A DNA stretch of 64,000 nt from Komagataeibacter sp. FNDCR2 (GCF_021295395.1 NZ_JAIWOU010000001.1:2237001-2301000), one strand, 5' to 3'. Numbered from the stretch's first letter, positions 9,082-17,782 are shown. Program-made: numbers and translations. The notes: generated from the sequence alone by a model not told the origin.

Positions 9082-9555
9082 ATGACACCGTCTCCCGCCG
9101 TCCTGTTTGTCTGTATGGGGAATATCTGCCGCTCCCCCCTGGCGGAGGCCGCGTTCCGTCATGTCGCCACGAAAGCGGGGCTGGCGGTTACGGTCGATTC
9201 GGCGGGAACGGGAAGCTGGCACGTGGGCGCGCCGCCGGACCAGCGGGCCTGCGCGGTGGCCCGGCGGCACGGAATGGACATAGGCGGCTACCGCGCGCGC
9301 GTGGTCAAGGTGACGGATTTTGCGCGCTTTACCCATATCGTGGCGATGGACCGCGCCAATCTTGAGCATCTGCTGTCCATACGGCCGCCCGGCAGCCGCG
9401 CCGAGGTTTCGCTGCTGCTGGACCATGTGCCCGGCAGGCAGGGCCAGAGTGTCGCGGACCCGTATTACAGCCCCGCCAGCGCGTTTGACACCACATGGCG
9501 GGATGTGACGGCCGGGGCGGAAGGGCTGATCAGGAAATTGCGGATCCTGTCATGA
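9082..9555 (+). CDS. low-molecular-weight protein-tyrosine-phosphatase family protein
   Basis: The protein is a 157-residue cytoplasmic phosphatase of the LMW-PTP fold. The P-loop is C11-MGNIC-R17-S and the general acid is D126 in the DPYY motif, so both catalytic elements are intact. CGAGGA precedes the ATG. The stop overlaps the start of a fructosamine-kinase-like gene (ATGA). Genes of this pair occur together in other bacteria, where the phosphatase is thought to act on ribulosamine 5-phosphates rather than phosphotyrosine. A wzb-like role in polysaccharide export is the main alternative, but no capsule genes are nearby. Confidence 0.88.
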   Translation: MTPSPAVLFVCMGNICRSPLAEAAFRHVATKAGLAVTVDSAGTGSWHVGAPPDQRACAVARRHGMDIGGYRARVVKVTDFARFTHIVAMDRANLEHLLSIRPPGSRAEVSLLLDHVPGRQGQSVADPYYSPASAFDTTWRDVTAGAEGLIRKLRILS

Positions 9556-10382
9556 GCCGCCTGGCGCGCCATGGCGCGGCCCTGCTGGGTGCGCAGCTAT
9601 GGAACTGGCAGGCGTTGCAGGGCGGCGATCTCGCCCGGACGCTGCTGGTCTATCTGAATGACGGGCGCAAGGTTGTGGTCAAGAACGGCCCCGACCCGGT
9701 GGCGGAGGCGGACATGCTGCGCAGCCTTGGCCGGACCGGCGCTGTGGTGCCGCAGGTGCTGGGCGTGGATGAGAACGCGCTGGTGCTCCAGTACCTGCCA
9801 TCCGGCAGCAGGGTCGCGGGCTGCTGGCCCGATCTGGGTCGTGTGCTGGCGCAGGTCCATGCGGGCAGGCCCCCACAGCGCGACGGGGCCTGTTACGGCT
9901 GGCATGCCGATTACGCTTTTGGTGCGCTGCCCGTATGCAATGCATGGACGCGGAGCTGGCCGGAATTCTGGGCGCGCCACCGTCTGGCCGTTCATCAGGA
10001 GCATGTCGGCATCGACCTTGCCCGCCAGATTGAAAAACTCATGCGTCGCCTGCCTGACCTACTGCCGGAAAGTCCGACGGCCTCCCTGCTGCATGGCGAC
10101 CTGTGGGGGGGGAATGTGCTGGTGGCGGACAACCGGGTTTCAGGACTGATCGACCCGTGCTGCCATTACGGCCATGCGGAGGTCGATCTGGCCACCGCCG
10201 GGATATTCGATCGCCCCGGCCCGGGATTCTATGCCGCCCATGGACCGCTTGAGGCAGGGTATGAGGTCCGCTTCGCGATCTATCGGCTCTGGATCGCGCT
10301 GGTGCATCTGCGCCTGTTTGGCGCGACCTACAGGCCGCTGGTGGCGCATTATCTCGATGCCGCCGGTGCGGGAAGCGGCTGA
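9552..10382 (+). CDS. fructosamine/ribulosamine 3-kinase family protein
   Basis: This 276-residue protein belongs to the FN3K/aminoglycoside-phosphotransferase-like kinase superfamily. A lysine-containing strand KVVVKNGPDPVAEADM lies near residue 40, the catalytic loop is LLHGDLWGGNVLV, and the metal-binding Asp sits in LIDPCCHYGHAEVDL. FN3K enzymes phosphorylate ketoamines on glycated proteins or metabolites so that the sugar falls off; bacterial members favour ribulosamine and erythrulosamine. It is coupled by ATGA overlap to the LMW-PTP gene upstream. The start chosen is this ATG; an upstream in-frame codon lies deep inside the phosphatase gene. The substrate is inferred. Confidence 0.85.
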   Translation: MSRLARHGAALLGAQLWNWQALQGGDLARTLLVYLNDGRKVVVKNGPDPVAEADMLRSLGRTGAVVPQVLGVDENALVLQYLPSGSRVAGCWPDLGRVLAQVHAGRPPQRDGACYGWHADYAFGALPVCNAWTRSWPEFWARHRLAVHQEHVGIDLARQIEKLMRRLPDLLPESPTASLLHGDLWGGNVLVADNRVSGLIDPCCHYGHAEVDLATAGIFDRPGPGFYAAHGPLEAGYEVRFAIYRLWIALVHLRLFGATYRPLVAHYLDAAGAGSG

Positions 10383-10414
10383 GGCCGTCCCGCACGCGGG
10401 GTCAGTATAACCAC

Positions 10415-11512
10415 TCAGAGCGAACGATAGCGCGACAGCCAGTGGGCATAGGGCGCGGGCAGTACCCATGGTGCGTCCTCGCGCCCCAGTGCACGCGCCG
10501 CCGCATAGGGCCAGTGCGGGTTTTCAAGGAAGGGGCGACCGATCATGGCCAGGTCGATCTGTCCGGTGCGGATCAGCCCGTCAATGGCCCCGGCATTGCC
10601 CAGGTACCAGCTTGTGGCGACCGGCAGCCCGCTTTCATGGCGCACACGTTGCGCGATGGGGGCCATGAAGGACGGTCCCCACGGGATTTTCGCGCCCGGC
10701 GTGGAAAAGCCGATACTGACATCAAGAAAATCCAGCCCGGAGTCGCGAAAGATCCTGGCCACCGTTATGGCGTCGCGCAGGGTCTGCTCGTCCTGCCCGT
10801 CGAACTCGATCATGCCCAGCCGGGCGCTGAGCGGACGGTCCTCCGGCCATACGGCGCGGACTTCCTGCAATGTCTCCACCAGGAAGCGGGCGCGGTTTTC
10901 AAGGCTGCCGCCATAGCCGTCATCGCGCTGGTTGGAATGGGTCGAGAGGAAACTCTGGGCAAGGTAGCCATGGGCGAAGTGCAGCATGAGCCAGCCAAAG
11001 CCCGCATCCCGCGCGCGCCGGGCGCTGGCCACGAAATCCTGCCGCACGCGGGTGATGTCCGCCACCGTCATGGCGCGGGGCACCTTTGGCAGGCCATCGC
11101 CATAGGCCAGGGCGGAGGGGGCTATGGTTTCCCACCCGCGCGGGTCATCGGCCGCGATATGGTCATCCCCCTCCCACGGGCGGTTGGCGCTGGCCTTGCG
11201 GCCCGCATGCGCGATCTGGATGCCGGGCACGGCGCCCGCGTCGCGTATGGCGCGCACCAGCGGGCGGAAGGCTTCGGCCTGCGCATCGTTCCACAGGCCC
11301 AGACAGCCCGGCGTGATCCGTCCCTCGGGCGAGACGGCCGTGGCCTCAACCACCACCAGCCCGGCGCCGCCACGGGCCAGGGTGGGATAATGGACATTGT
11401 GCCAGTCATTTACCACGCCATCGACCGCCATGTACTGACACATGGGGGAAACCGCGATGCGGTTGCGCAGGGTCTCGCCCTTGAGCGTGTAGGGGGTAAA
11501 GAGATCAGTCAT
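10415..11512 (-). CDS. NADH:flavin oxidoreductase, Old Yellow Enzyme family (YqjM-like)
   Basis: This is an FMN-dependent TIM-barrel ene-reductase of 365 residues. Near the N-terminus SPMCQYMA carries the Cys that tunes the flavin in the thermophilic-like/YqjM class, and AHAGRKAS contains the substrate-binding His. FAHGYLAQSFLS and ENRARF are further family hallmarks. The start is the ATG giving MTDLFTPY; longer in-frame extensions upstream look non-coding. It is monocistronic, convergent with the fructosamine kinase gene. The physiological substrate is unknown; reduction of reactive enones or quinones is usual. Confidence 0.9.
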   Translation of the reverse strand: MTDLFTPYTLKGETLRNRIAVSPMCQYMAVDGVVNDWHNVHYPTLARGGAGLVVVEATAVSPEGRITPGCLGLWNDAQAEAFRPLVRAIRDAGAVPGIQIAHAGRKASANRPWEGDDHIAADDPRGWETIAPSALAYGDGLPKVPRAMTVADITRVRQDFVASARRARDAGFGWLMLHFAHGYLAQSFLSTHSNQRDDGYGGSLENRARFLVETLQEVRAVWPEDRPLSARLGMIEFDGQDEQTLRDAITVARIFRDSGLDFLDVSIGFSTPGAKIPWGPSFMAPIAQRVRHESGLPVATSWYLGNAGAIDGLIRTGQIDLAMIGRPFLENPHWPYAAARALGREDAPWVLPAPYAHWLSRYRSL

Positions 11513-11677
11513 TATTCTTGGTATCCGTTCACCGGGAATGGCCATACAGACTGGCCCCATGGCCCGGATGACGCAATGCGCGCAGGCATGCACAACAGGT
11601 ATGCACAAACCGCACGGAGCCGTCACGAGCGTTGCACGGCACGGAAGGGATATATGTAAGGGAGGGGCACCGTAAAA

Positions 11678-11754
<77 letters not shown>

Positions 11755-11998
11755 ATCCGCTGCCGCCCCGTGGGGCTGCAACCGTTCGGTGAAAGGGCAA
11801 ATAACAGGCCGCTCCCGTCATGGCAACAGGGCAGGCGAAAAAAAACGTCATGACGGGCAGATTCAGCGTCAGGAAACCATTTTCGGAACGTCAGCCCCCG
11901 AAACGTCGTGTAAATTGCAAGGAAATCCCGGGTGCAGCTTTTTTTCAGGAAGGGAGGCCCCGAAAGCTTTGTTGTTTTTTAACAGTTTCTGATCGGAA

Positions 11999-12940
11999 AT
12001 GGCGATGATTCCGATGCCCTCCGCCCAACAGCTTCGCTATCTCGTCACCCTGGCGGAACTGCGTCATTTCGGGCGTGCGGCGCGGGCCTGCGCCGTGACC
12101 CAGTCCACGCTTTCCGCCGGGATACTGGCCCTTGAGCGCCAGATGGACGTGAAACTGCTGGACCGCGATGTGGGCAAGCAGGTCGTGTTCACCCCGCTGG
12201 GCGACCAGGTGCTGGCGCAGGCGCGCATCGCGCTTGACGCGTTGCAGGGCGTGGTGGATGTGGCCGTGGCCGCGCATGAACCGATGAGCGGCCTGCTGCG
12301 CCTTGGCGTCATTCCCACCATCGGGCCGTTTGTCATGCCATCGCTGGTGCGGCGGTTGCCGCTGGCCTATCCGCGCCTGCGCCTTTCGCTCAATGAGGAC
12401 GTAACCCGCAACGTGATGGAAAAGCTGGCGCTGGGCAGGCTTGATCTCGTGCTGCTGGCCATGCCGTGCGACTGCGCCGATAGCGAGACGCTGCCGCTAT
12501 GGCGCGATCCGTTCATGCTGGTCATGCCGCATGGCCACCCGCTGGCGGCCCTGCCCGAAGTGCCCGTCCGCAGCTTTGCGCGCGAACGCATGATCATGCT
12601 GGAAGATGGCCACTGCCTGCGTGACCAGACGCTGGCCATGTGCCGGCAGGTGCATGGATGGACCCAGCCGCATGACGGGGCCGTCTGTGCCGTGACCTCC
12701 CTTTACACCATGGTGGAAATGGTTGCGGCGGGCATGGGGCTTGCCCTGCTGCCGCAACTGGCGGTCGATTCCCCGCTGCTGGACGGGCAGCGTCTGGCGG
12801 TGCGGCCCGTAAGCGGGGCGCAGGCATGGCGCACCATCGGGCTGGCCTGGCGGCCACGTTCACCCCGCATGGTGGATTTTCATGCCCTTGCCCCGTTTTT
12901 CATGCCCCCAACCGTTGCACGGGGGAATTCCGTGGCCTAA
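11999..12940 (+). CDS. oxyR: hydrogen-peroxide-inducible LysR regulator OxyR
   Basis: LysR-type transcription factor of 313 residues. The winged helix-turn-helix covers roughly residues 5-65 (QQLRYLVTLAELRHFGRAA). The effector domain keeps the two redox cysteines of OxyR, C206 and C215, in CLRDQTLAMC, with the same spacing as Cys199/Cys208 of E. coli, and the GHCLRDQ context is nearly identical. That makes an OxyR assignment much stronger than a generic LysR call. Three in-frame ATGs lie within the first 16 codons (11999, 12005, 12014), so the start is uncertain by a few residues. No catalase or peroxiredoxin gene is adjacent. Confidence 0.9.
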   Translation: MAMIPMPSAQQLRYLVTLAELRHFGRAARACAVTQSTLSAGILALERQMDVKLLDRDVGKQVVFTPLGDQVLAQARIALDALQGVVDVAVAAHEPMSGLLRLGVIPTIGPFVMPSLVRRLPLAYPRLRLSLNEDVTRNVMEKLALGRLDLVLLAMPCDCADSETLPLWRDPFMLVMPHGHPLAALPEVPVRSFARERMIMLEDGHCLRDQTLAMCRQVHGWTQPHDGAVCAVTSLYTMVEMVAAGMGLALLPQLAVDSPLLDGQRLAVRPVSGAQAWRTIGLAWRPRSPRMVDFHALAPFFMPPTVARGNSVA

Positions 12941-12965
12941 ATGGCGCCAGAATCCGGCCGTGGAG

Positions 12966-12994
12966 TTGACTCCTGACGCAGGGAAGGGTATTCG
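12966..12994 (+). promoter_or_regulatory. candidate sigma-70 promoter for rpmJ
   Basis: TTGACT and TATTCG are separated by 17 bases and lie 45 bases before the rpmJ start, in the gap after oxyR. Match to the consensus is five of six at -35 and weaker at -10. Confidence 0.4.
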
Positions 12995-13038
12995 GGCGCC
13001 TCTTTGGCGGTATTCCGCCGCTAGTCGAGGGTCGGATC

Positions 13039-13164
13039 ATGAAAATCAGAAACAGCCTGAAATCGGCCAAGGTTCGCGACAAGGACTGCCGCGTGGTCCG
13101 TCGTCGGGGCAAGGTCTATGTCATCAACAAGAAGAACCCGCGCATGAAGGCCCGTCAGGGCTGA
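13039..13164 (+). CDS. rpmJ: 50S ribosomal protein L36
   Basis: A 41-residue basic protein beginning [11 protein letters not shown] and containing [20 protein letters not shown], which matches bacterial L36 of the longer form. This form lacks a full set of zinc-binding cysteines: only one Cys is present. The gene stands apart from the main ribosomal operons, as is common for this form in alphaproteobacteria. Confidence 0.92.
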   Translation: MKIRNSLKSAKVRDKDCRVVRRRGKVYVINKKNPRMKARQG

Positions 13165-13170
13165 TTGCCG

Positions 13171-13253
13171 GACGGCCTTGACCGTCAGCGTTTTTCCTGA
13201 ACAGCCGCGAAGCCACGCAGGCAGGTTTTTCGTAACCTGCATCCGTGGCTTTT
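13171..13253 (+). terminator. two stem-loops with T-runs after rpmJ
   Basis: GACGG-CCTTGA-CCGTC (13171-13186) is followed by AGCGTTTTT. A stronger two-part hairpin, GCCACG/CGTGGC outside and GCAGGT/ACCTGC inside (13212-13249), is followed by TTTT. Either could end the rpmJ transcript. Both overlap the 5' part of the next open frame, which makes that gene's start and expression uncertain. Confidence 0.55.
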
Positions 13254-13888
13254 CGTGCGTACCCCTTCTGGTTATCACGGCGCTGGCGGTTACGCCACCG
13301 GCACGGGCGCAACTGCCCGATCATTATGGGCCCGGTCATCATGGGGTGGACCAGCATGCGGGACCGCCAGCGGGCGGTTATGCCCATGCCGGGCGCCGGG
13401 ATCCGGCCGCGCCGACGATTGCGGAACTGGAAACGGAACTGTCCCACGCCGCCACCGCCAATGGCGCGCATGACCTGATGGGCCGGATCGAACAGTTGCG
13501 CATGAAGGATCTGGCGCCCACCACCAGCCTGCTGCTGCGCCGTGCGCAGGATGACCTGGATGCCCAGCGCCCGCTGGACGCCGTGCAGGACATGGATGAC
13601 GCCCTGCTGCTCCAGCCCGATATGGAGGTGCTGTGGCGCAACCGCGCGCAGGCACGGCTGGCCGCCGCCAACCCCGATGGCGCTGTGGCCGATCTGGGCG
13701 TTGCCCTGCACCATGACGGGCGTGACCTCACCGCATGGAAAATCCTCGTCAATGTCGAGCAAATACGCGGTGACTGGCAGGCGGCGTGGAAGGCATGGCA
13801 GCATGTGCTGCAACTCGACCCGACAACGCCCGACGCCGCGCATGAAACAGAGCGCCTGCGTCTCAAGGCTTTTGGCCAGCCGACCTGA
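13178..13888 (+). CDS. secreted tetratricopeptide-repeat protein
   Basis: The frame encodes 236 residues from a TTG. A hydrophobic segment VPLLVITALAV near residue 30 followed by PARA-Q looks like a Sec signal peptide. From about residue 85 on there are TPR-like helices, for example LLRRAQDDLDAQRPLDAVQDMD and WQAAWKAWQHVLQLDP. TPR proteins serve as protein-protein scaffolds, so this is probably a periplasmic partner of an envelope complex. No ATG or GTG is available in frame before the signal sequence, and the putative start overlaps terminator hairpins of rpmJ. The convergent MotA/MotB-like operon next to it may be functionally linked, which is a guess. Confidence 0.7.
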   Translation: MTVSVFPEQPRSHAGRFFVTCIRGFSCVPLLVITALAVTPPARAQLPDHYGPGHHGVDQHAGPPAGGYAHAGRRDPAAPTIAELETELSHAATANGAHDLMGRIEQLRMKDLAPTTSLLLRRAQDDLDAQRPLDAVQDMDDALLLQPDMEVLWRNRAQARLAAANPDGAVADLGVALHHDGRDLTAWKILVNVEQIRGDWQAAWKAWQHVLQLDPTTPDAAHETERLRLKAFGQPT

Positions 13889-13973
13889 GCATTGCCTCCG
13901 TTCAGGGGGGCTGGAAGCTTTTGGGAAAAAAACTTCCTTATGATCTGCGGTCGGGTTTGGCCCGACCCCGGCA

Positions 13974-14936
13974 TTAGCGATCGGTCAGGCGGAATTCGAT
14001 GCGCCGGTTACGCGCAAAGGCTTCGGGCGTGGTGCCGGGGTCGAGCGGCTGGTAATCGGAAAAGCCGGTCGCGGCGAGGTGGCGTGGGCTGATCCCTTGG
14101 GAAATCAGCAGCTTGACCACGGTAATGGCGCGGGCGGATGACAGCTCCCAGTTGCTGGGAAAGGCGGAGTGGATCGGCTGGCGGTCGGCATGTCCGTCCA
14201 CGCGCAGGATCCACGGCACATCAGACGGAATCTGCTGGGCGACCTGCTTCAGCGTCCCCGCGAGGATCCCGATTTCCTTCACGCCCTCGGGCGAGAGGTC
14301 GGCCCCGCCGGGGGGGAACAGCACCTCGCTCTGGAACACGAAGCGGTCACCGACGATCTGCACCCCCTTGTGGTTCTGCATCACATCGCGCAGCCGCCCG
14401 AAGAATTCGGAGCGGTAATGCTGCAACTGCTCCACCTTTTCAGCCAGCGCCACGTTAAGCTGGAGGCCCAGGTCGTCGATCTTCCGATCGCGGTCATGCA
14501 CCTCGTTTTCCGTAATTTCCAGTGCGCCTGCAATGGCGCTGAGCTGCTGGCGAAGCTGGGCCACCTGCTCATCCAGTTCGGTGGCGTGGGCCTGTGCGCT
14601 GTCGCGCTCGGTGGTCTGCTGGTTGAGCTGCGCGGTCAGGGATGTCGCGGTGGCCACATCCGCCTCATGCGCCTTCTGCAGGGTCGCGACTTCATGCTGC
14701 AGCGCGGTTGTATGGCCACGCTCCAGCGAGAGCATCTGGCCCAGCCTGACCACCTCATGCTCAAGCTGGGTCAGCGCCTGCTGGCGCTTGTTCAGCGCCA
14801 CGGACAGGAAGGCCTGCCCCAGCACGAAAACAAGCAGCACGAAGATGATGACCATCAGCAGCGTGGACAGCGCATCGACATAGCCGGGCCAGGCATTCAG
14901 TTCGGAGCGGATCGAGCGACGGGAGCGGCGCGCCAT
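13974..14936 (-). CDS. MotB-like protein: one transmembrane helix, coiled coil, OmpA domain
   Basis: A 320-residue inner-membrane protein. A single transmembrane helix (about residues 24-46, LLMVIIFVLLVFVLG) is preceded by Asp21 in YVDALSTL, the place where MotB and ExbD carry the proton-binding acid. Residues 50-175 form a long coiled coil rich in Gln, Glu and Ala. Residues ~195-320 are an OmpA/peptidoglycan-binding domain with DGHADRQP, NWELSSARA and NRRIEFRL. It is the last gene of a four-gene operon beginning with suhB, 20 bases after a MotA-like gene. A flagellar role is unlikely because no flagellar genes are near. Confidence 0.85.
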   Translation of the reverse strand: MARRSRRSIRSELNAWPGYVDALSTLLMVIIFVLLVFVLGQAFLSVALNKRQQALTQLEHEVVRLGQMLSLERGHTTALQHEVATLQKAHEADVATATSLTAQLNQQTTERDSAQAHATELDEQVAQLRQQLSAIAGALEITENEVHDRDRKIDDLGLQLNVALAEKVEQLQHYRSEFFGRLRDVMQNHKGVQIVGDRFVFQSEVLFPPGGADLSPEGVKEIGILAGTLKQVAQQIPSDVPWILRVDGHADRQPIHSAFPSNWELSSARAITVVKLLISQGISPRHLAATGFSDYQPLDPGTTPEAFARNRRIEFRLTDR

Positions 14937-14956
14937 GGGTTGAACCTTATATGCGA

Positions 14957-16003
14957 TCAGGAGGCGGAATGGTTCGTTCCGGGGGCGCTCGCGGCAATGG
15001 TGCGTGCAAGCAGGCGCAGGTCGCTGCGGATATCGGTCGCCATCTGCTCCCGCCCCGCCGCCGATTCCTGCACCAGACGGGCCAGCAGGGATTCGATCCC
15101 CTGTAGGTGGTCATCGCCACGGCTGTCGGCCATCTGGGCCAGGCGGTCGTTCAGCGCGGTCAGCAGGCGCTGTTCCTGCGCGCGGATTTCCTCGCTGCGG
15201 CCAAGAAGGATCTGGAGCTTTTCCATGTTCTCGGCGGTCTGTTCCAGCAGCGCCTGCACATAGGCCGGAACGCTGGCGTCGGTGCCGCCAACCTGAAGCC
15301 CGCTGGCCGAAAGCCGGGTGATGCTGGCCAGCCATTCTTCCAGTTCGTTGAAGAAGCGGGTCTGGGCCTGTCCGGCGGTCAGGTCCAGGAAACCCAGTAC
15401 CAGCGCGCCCGCCAGGCCGAACATGGAGCCCGAAAACGCCGTGCCCATGCCATGCAGCGGCCCGGCCAGGCCGGATTTGAGCTGGTCGAACATGACATTC
15501 ATGTCCCCGCTGCCAACACTCATGTTGCCGATCACATCGGCAATGGAGCCAACGGTCAGCAGCAGCCCATAGAAGGTGCCAAGCAGGCCGAGGAAGATCA
15601 GCAGCCCGGTCAGGTAGCGCGAAAGTTCACGCCCCTCATCCAGCCGGGCGGAGAGGCTGTCGAGCAGCGACTGCATGACCGGGGCGGACAGCGTCAGCCT
15701 GCGCCCCTTTTCATGTGTCGCCAGCATGGACGCCATGGGCGCGAGCAGGCGCGGCGGCGGCGGGGTGGTCAGCCCGTCGCGCGGGTGGCGCAGGATGCTG
15801 ACCCACCGGACCTCGGGGATCAGGCGCAGGATCATGGTGATGTTCCACCCGATCCCGAGCAGCAGGATCCCCACGATCAGCCCGTCCAGGTAGGGATTGT
15901 TGCAGAATGCCTGATAAAGCGTGGAGGAAAGCAGGGCTGTGACACCCCCGACCGCCAGAAGAAACAGCAGAACCCGTACAAGATAGGTCGTCGGACGTGT
16001 CAC
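14957..16003 (-). CDS. MotA/TolQ/ExbB-like proton channel protein
   Basis: A 348-residue membrane protein with four predicted helices at about 8-30, 38-61, 131-152 and 185-208. The third and fourth (TGLLIFLGLLGTFYGLLLTV and AFSGSMFGLAGALVLGFLDL) are the conserved channel-forming pair of the MotA/TolQ/ExbB family. The C-terminal ~120 residues look helical and coiled. It lies 12 bases after the OmpA-like gene and 20 bases before the MotB-like gene, so the two probably form one stator that uses ion flow to do work across the envelope. What it drives is unknown. Confidence 0.85.
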   Translation of the reverse strand: MTRPTTYLVRVLLFLLAVGGVTALLSSTLYQAFCNNPYLDGLIVGILLLGIGWNITMILRLIPEVRWVSILRHPRDGLTTPPPPRLLAPMASMLATHEKGRRLTLSAPVMQSLLDSLSARLDEGRELSRYLTGLLIFLGLLGTFYGLLLTVGSIADVIGNMSVGSGDMNVMFDQLKSGLAGPLHGMGTAFSGSMFGLAGALVLGFLDLTAGQAQTRFFNELEEWLASITRLSASGLQVGGTDASVPAYVQALLEQTAENMEKLQILLGRSEEIRAQEQRLLTALNDRLAQMADSRGDDHLQGIESLLARLVQESAAGREQMATDIRSDLRLLARTIAASAPGTNHSAS

Positions 16004-16015
16004 GCAGTGATTTCC

Positions 16016-16780
16016 TTAATGCGCAGGTGAACCGGAAGCCGAGGCCACCACACCCGAACGGGTAACGTCAATACAATCCGCGCCCGCACCCTGCGCGTTT
16101 TCATCGGGCAGGCCGATGGCGCGGACATAGATGCGCGTGGGCGCGACACCCGCATGGATCAGCACCGAACGCGCCGCAAGCCCGCGCGACAGGGCGACAC
16201 GGCGGGGTGTGGAGGGATCGTCGGGCCGCCCCTCGCCATAGGCCGCGATAGTGACGTGCTGGTCGGGCAGCCTGAGCATGATTGTGGCAAATGTTTGCAG
16301 CGCCGAAATCATGCGCGAATTCATGGCCGCCGACTGCACGGTGAAGTGCAGCCGCGTACCGCCGGGAATCCGCTCCGCCCGCCCGCGTGCCTGCGGGTCG
16401 GCCCTGACTTCCGGTGGCAGTGGCAGCGGATGGGACGGCACATGCAGTTCCGGCGGGCGCAGCACGGGATTGTCGGGCGGCTGGGTGGCGATGGGGGGCA
16501 GCGACGCAAGGGCGGCGGGGGATGCGATGGCCGAGGCCGGAGCATGACTGTCCGGCACATCCGCGCCCGCACCGCCAGCCGGGGTGGCGCTGGCGCCCGC
16601 ATGGGGCGTGGCCACCGGGTGCGGGGGCGCGCCAAGGGCGTCGAGCGCGCTTTGGCTGGTCGTGACCTGCGCGCGCGCACCATGGCCCGGGCCAAGCAGC
16701 ACGCAGCCCGTAACACCCAGCAGGGCCAGCCCATGCAGGGACCGGCGGGAAAGGGAGGGAAGGAAGGAGATATGATGCAT
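16016..16780 (-). CDS. exported OmpA-like protein with proline-rich linker
   Basis: The 254-residue protein begins with a signal peptide ending near GARA-Q (residue 37). The next ~90 residues are low-complexity Ala/Pro/His. Residues ~140-245 resemble an OmpA-like domain: LHFTVQSAAMNSRMISALQ, VTIAAYGEG, RRVALSRGLAARSVLIHAGV and RIYVRAIG, although the final Arg-rich motif of peptidoglycan binders is not obvious. It lies between suhB and the MotA-like gene on one message. It could be the periplasmic partner of the stator pair; the function is not established. Confidence 0.7.
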   Translation of the reverse strand: MHHISFLPSLSRRSLHGLALLGVTGCVLLGPGHGARAQVTTSQSALDALGAPPHPVATPHAGASATPAGGAGADVPDSHAPASAIASPAALASLPPIATQPPDNPVLRPPELHVPSHPLPLPPEVRADPQARGRAERIPGGTRLHFTVQSAAMNSRMISALQTFATIMLRLPDQHVTIAAYGEGRPDDPSTPRRVALSRGLAARSVLIHAGVAPTRIYVRAIGLPDENAQGAGADCIDVTRSGVVASASGSPAH

Positions 16781-16850
16781 CGCACCGGCAGGCTACCGGG
16801 CGATGGGGGATGCTGCAATCGGCAAAACGGGCCGGTTGCGGCATTGTCCC

Positions 16851-17672
16851 TCAGTCGATGCTGCTGGCGACCAGTTCGCGCAGCGGGCCATGCATGTGCG
16901 GGTTGGCCACGACCGCATCGATCGACGCGCCAAGGTCGTTCAGGTCTACGCCGGCCGGGTCGGTCGCGTAGCCACCGGCCTCACGCACCAGCAGGATTCC
17001 CGCCGCGCAGTCCCACGGTTTGATGCCCAGTTCCCAGTAACCATCGTACCGCCCCGCCGCGACCCATGCGAGGTCGAGCGCCGCCGCGCCGAATCGGCGG
17101 ATACCGGCGACCTGCGGCATGAGCGCGCCCAGCGTGCGGGCAAAGGACAGGCGCGCGCGCGCCGGAACCCGGGCGAAGGGGATGCCGGTGGCGAACAGCG
17201 CCTCGTTCATGGACCGGCGGCCGGAAACGCGCAGGCGGCGGTCGTTCAGGAACGTGCCCACGCCCTTTTCCGCCCAGAACATCTCATTGGCGGCGGGGTT
17301 GTAGACCAGCCCGGCCACGATCTCGATCGTGCCATCGGGCAGGCGGCGCTGCAGCCCGATCGAAATGGCCCAGTGCGGGATGCCATGCAGGAAGTTGGTC
17401 GTGCCATCCAGCGGGTCCACGATCCAGCGCCATGTCCATCCCTCGTTCCCCGAAGCGCCGCTTTCCTCCATCAGGAAGGCGTAGCCGGGACGCGCGCGGG
17501 CCAGTTCCTCGCGGATGGTGGTTTCGGCCCGCAGGTCGGCCTGCGACACGAAATCGCCAGGGCCCTTGATGCTGACCTGAAGCTGCTCGACTTCATTGAA
17601 GTCACGCAGAAGACGGCGTGCGGCCTTCTGGGCAGCGTTCTGCATCACCGTCATATGGGGAGAGAGTCGCAT
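16851..17672 (-). CDS. suhB: inositol-1-monophosphatase family protein
   Basis: Mg-dependent phosphatase of 273 residues. The metal-binding motifs are intact: MEESG, the signature WIVDPLDGTTNFLHG, and WDCAAGILLVREAGG near the C-terminus. SuhB proteins hydrolyse myo-inositol-1-P and in some bacteria take part in rRNA antitermination; sequence cannot decide between these. Two ATGs, at 17672 and 17654, are plausible starts. It heads the operon with the OmpA-like and stator genes (70-base gap) and follows efp by about 110 bases. Confidence 0.9.
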   Translation of the reverse strand: MRLSPHMTVMQNAAQKAARRLLRDFNEVEQLQVSIKGPGDFVSQADLRAETTIREELARARPGYAFLMEESGASGNEGWTWRWIVDPLDGTTNFLHGIPHWAISIGLQRRLPDGTIEIVAGLVYNPAANEMFWAEKGVGTFLNDRRLRVSGRRSMNEALFATGIPFARVPARARLSFARTLGALMPQVAGIRRFGAAALDLAWVAAGRYDGYWELGIKPWDCAAGILLVREAGGYATDPAGVDLNDLGASIDAVVANPHMHGPLRELVASSID

Positions 17673-17782
17673 TGCCACGGTGATTCGGTCCTGTCTGGTT
17701 CGGCGGTGGAACGGGAATGGGTAAGGGGCTGGAAAAACCGGCCATGGCGGGGCGCGCGAACGCCCCGCCATGGCGGGTGGGG

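Noticed and set aside
13974-16003. Zorya-type anti-phage system (ZorA/ZorB)
   Set aside because: MotA/MotB-like genes are there, but no ZorC, ZorD or ZorE gene flanks them and the MotA-like protein lacks the very long ZorA tail.
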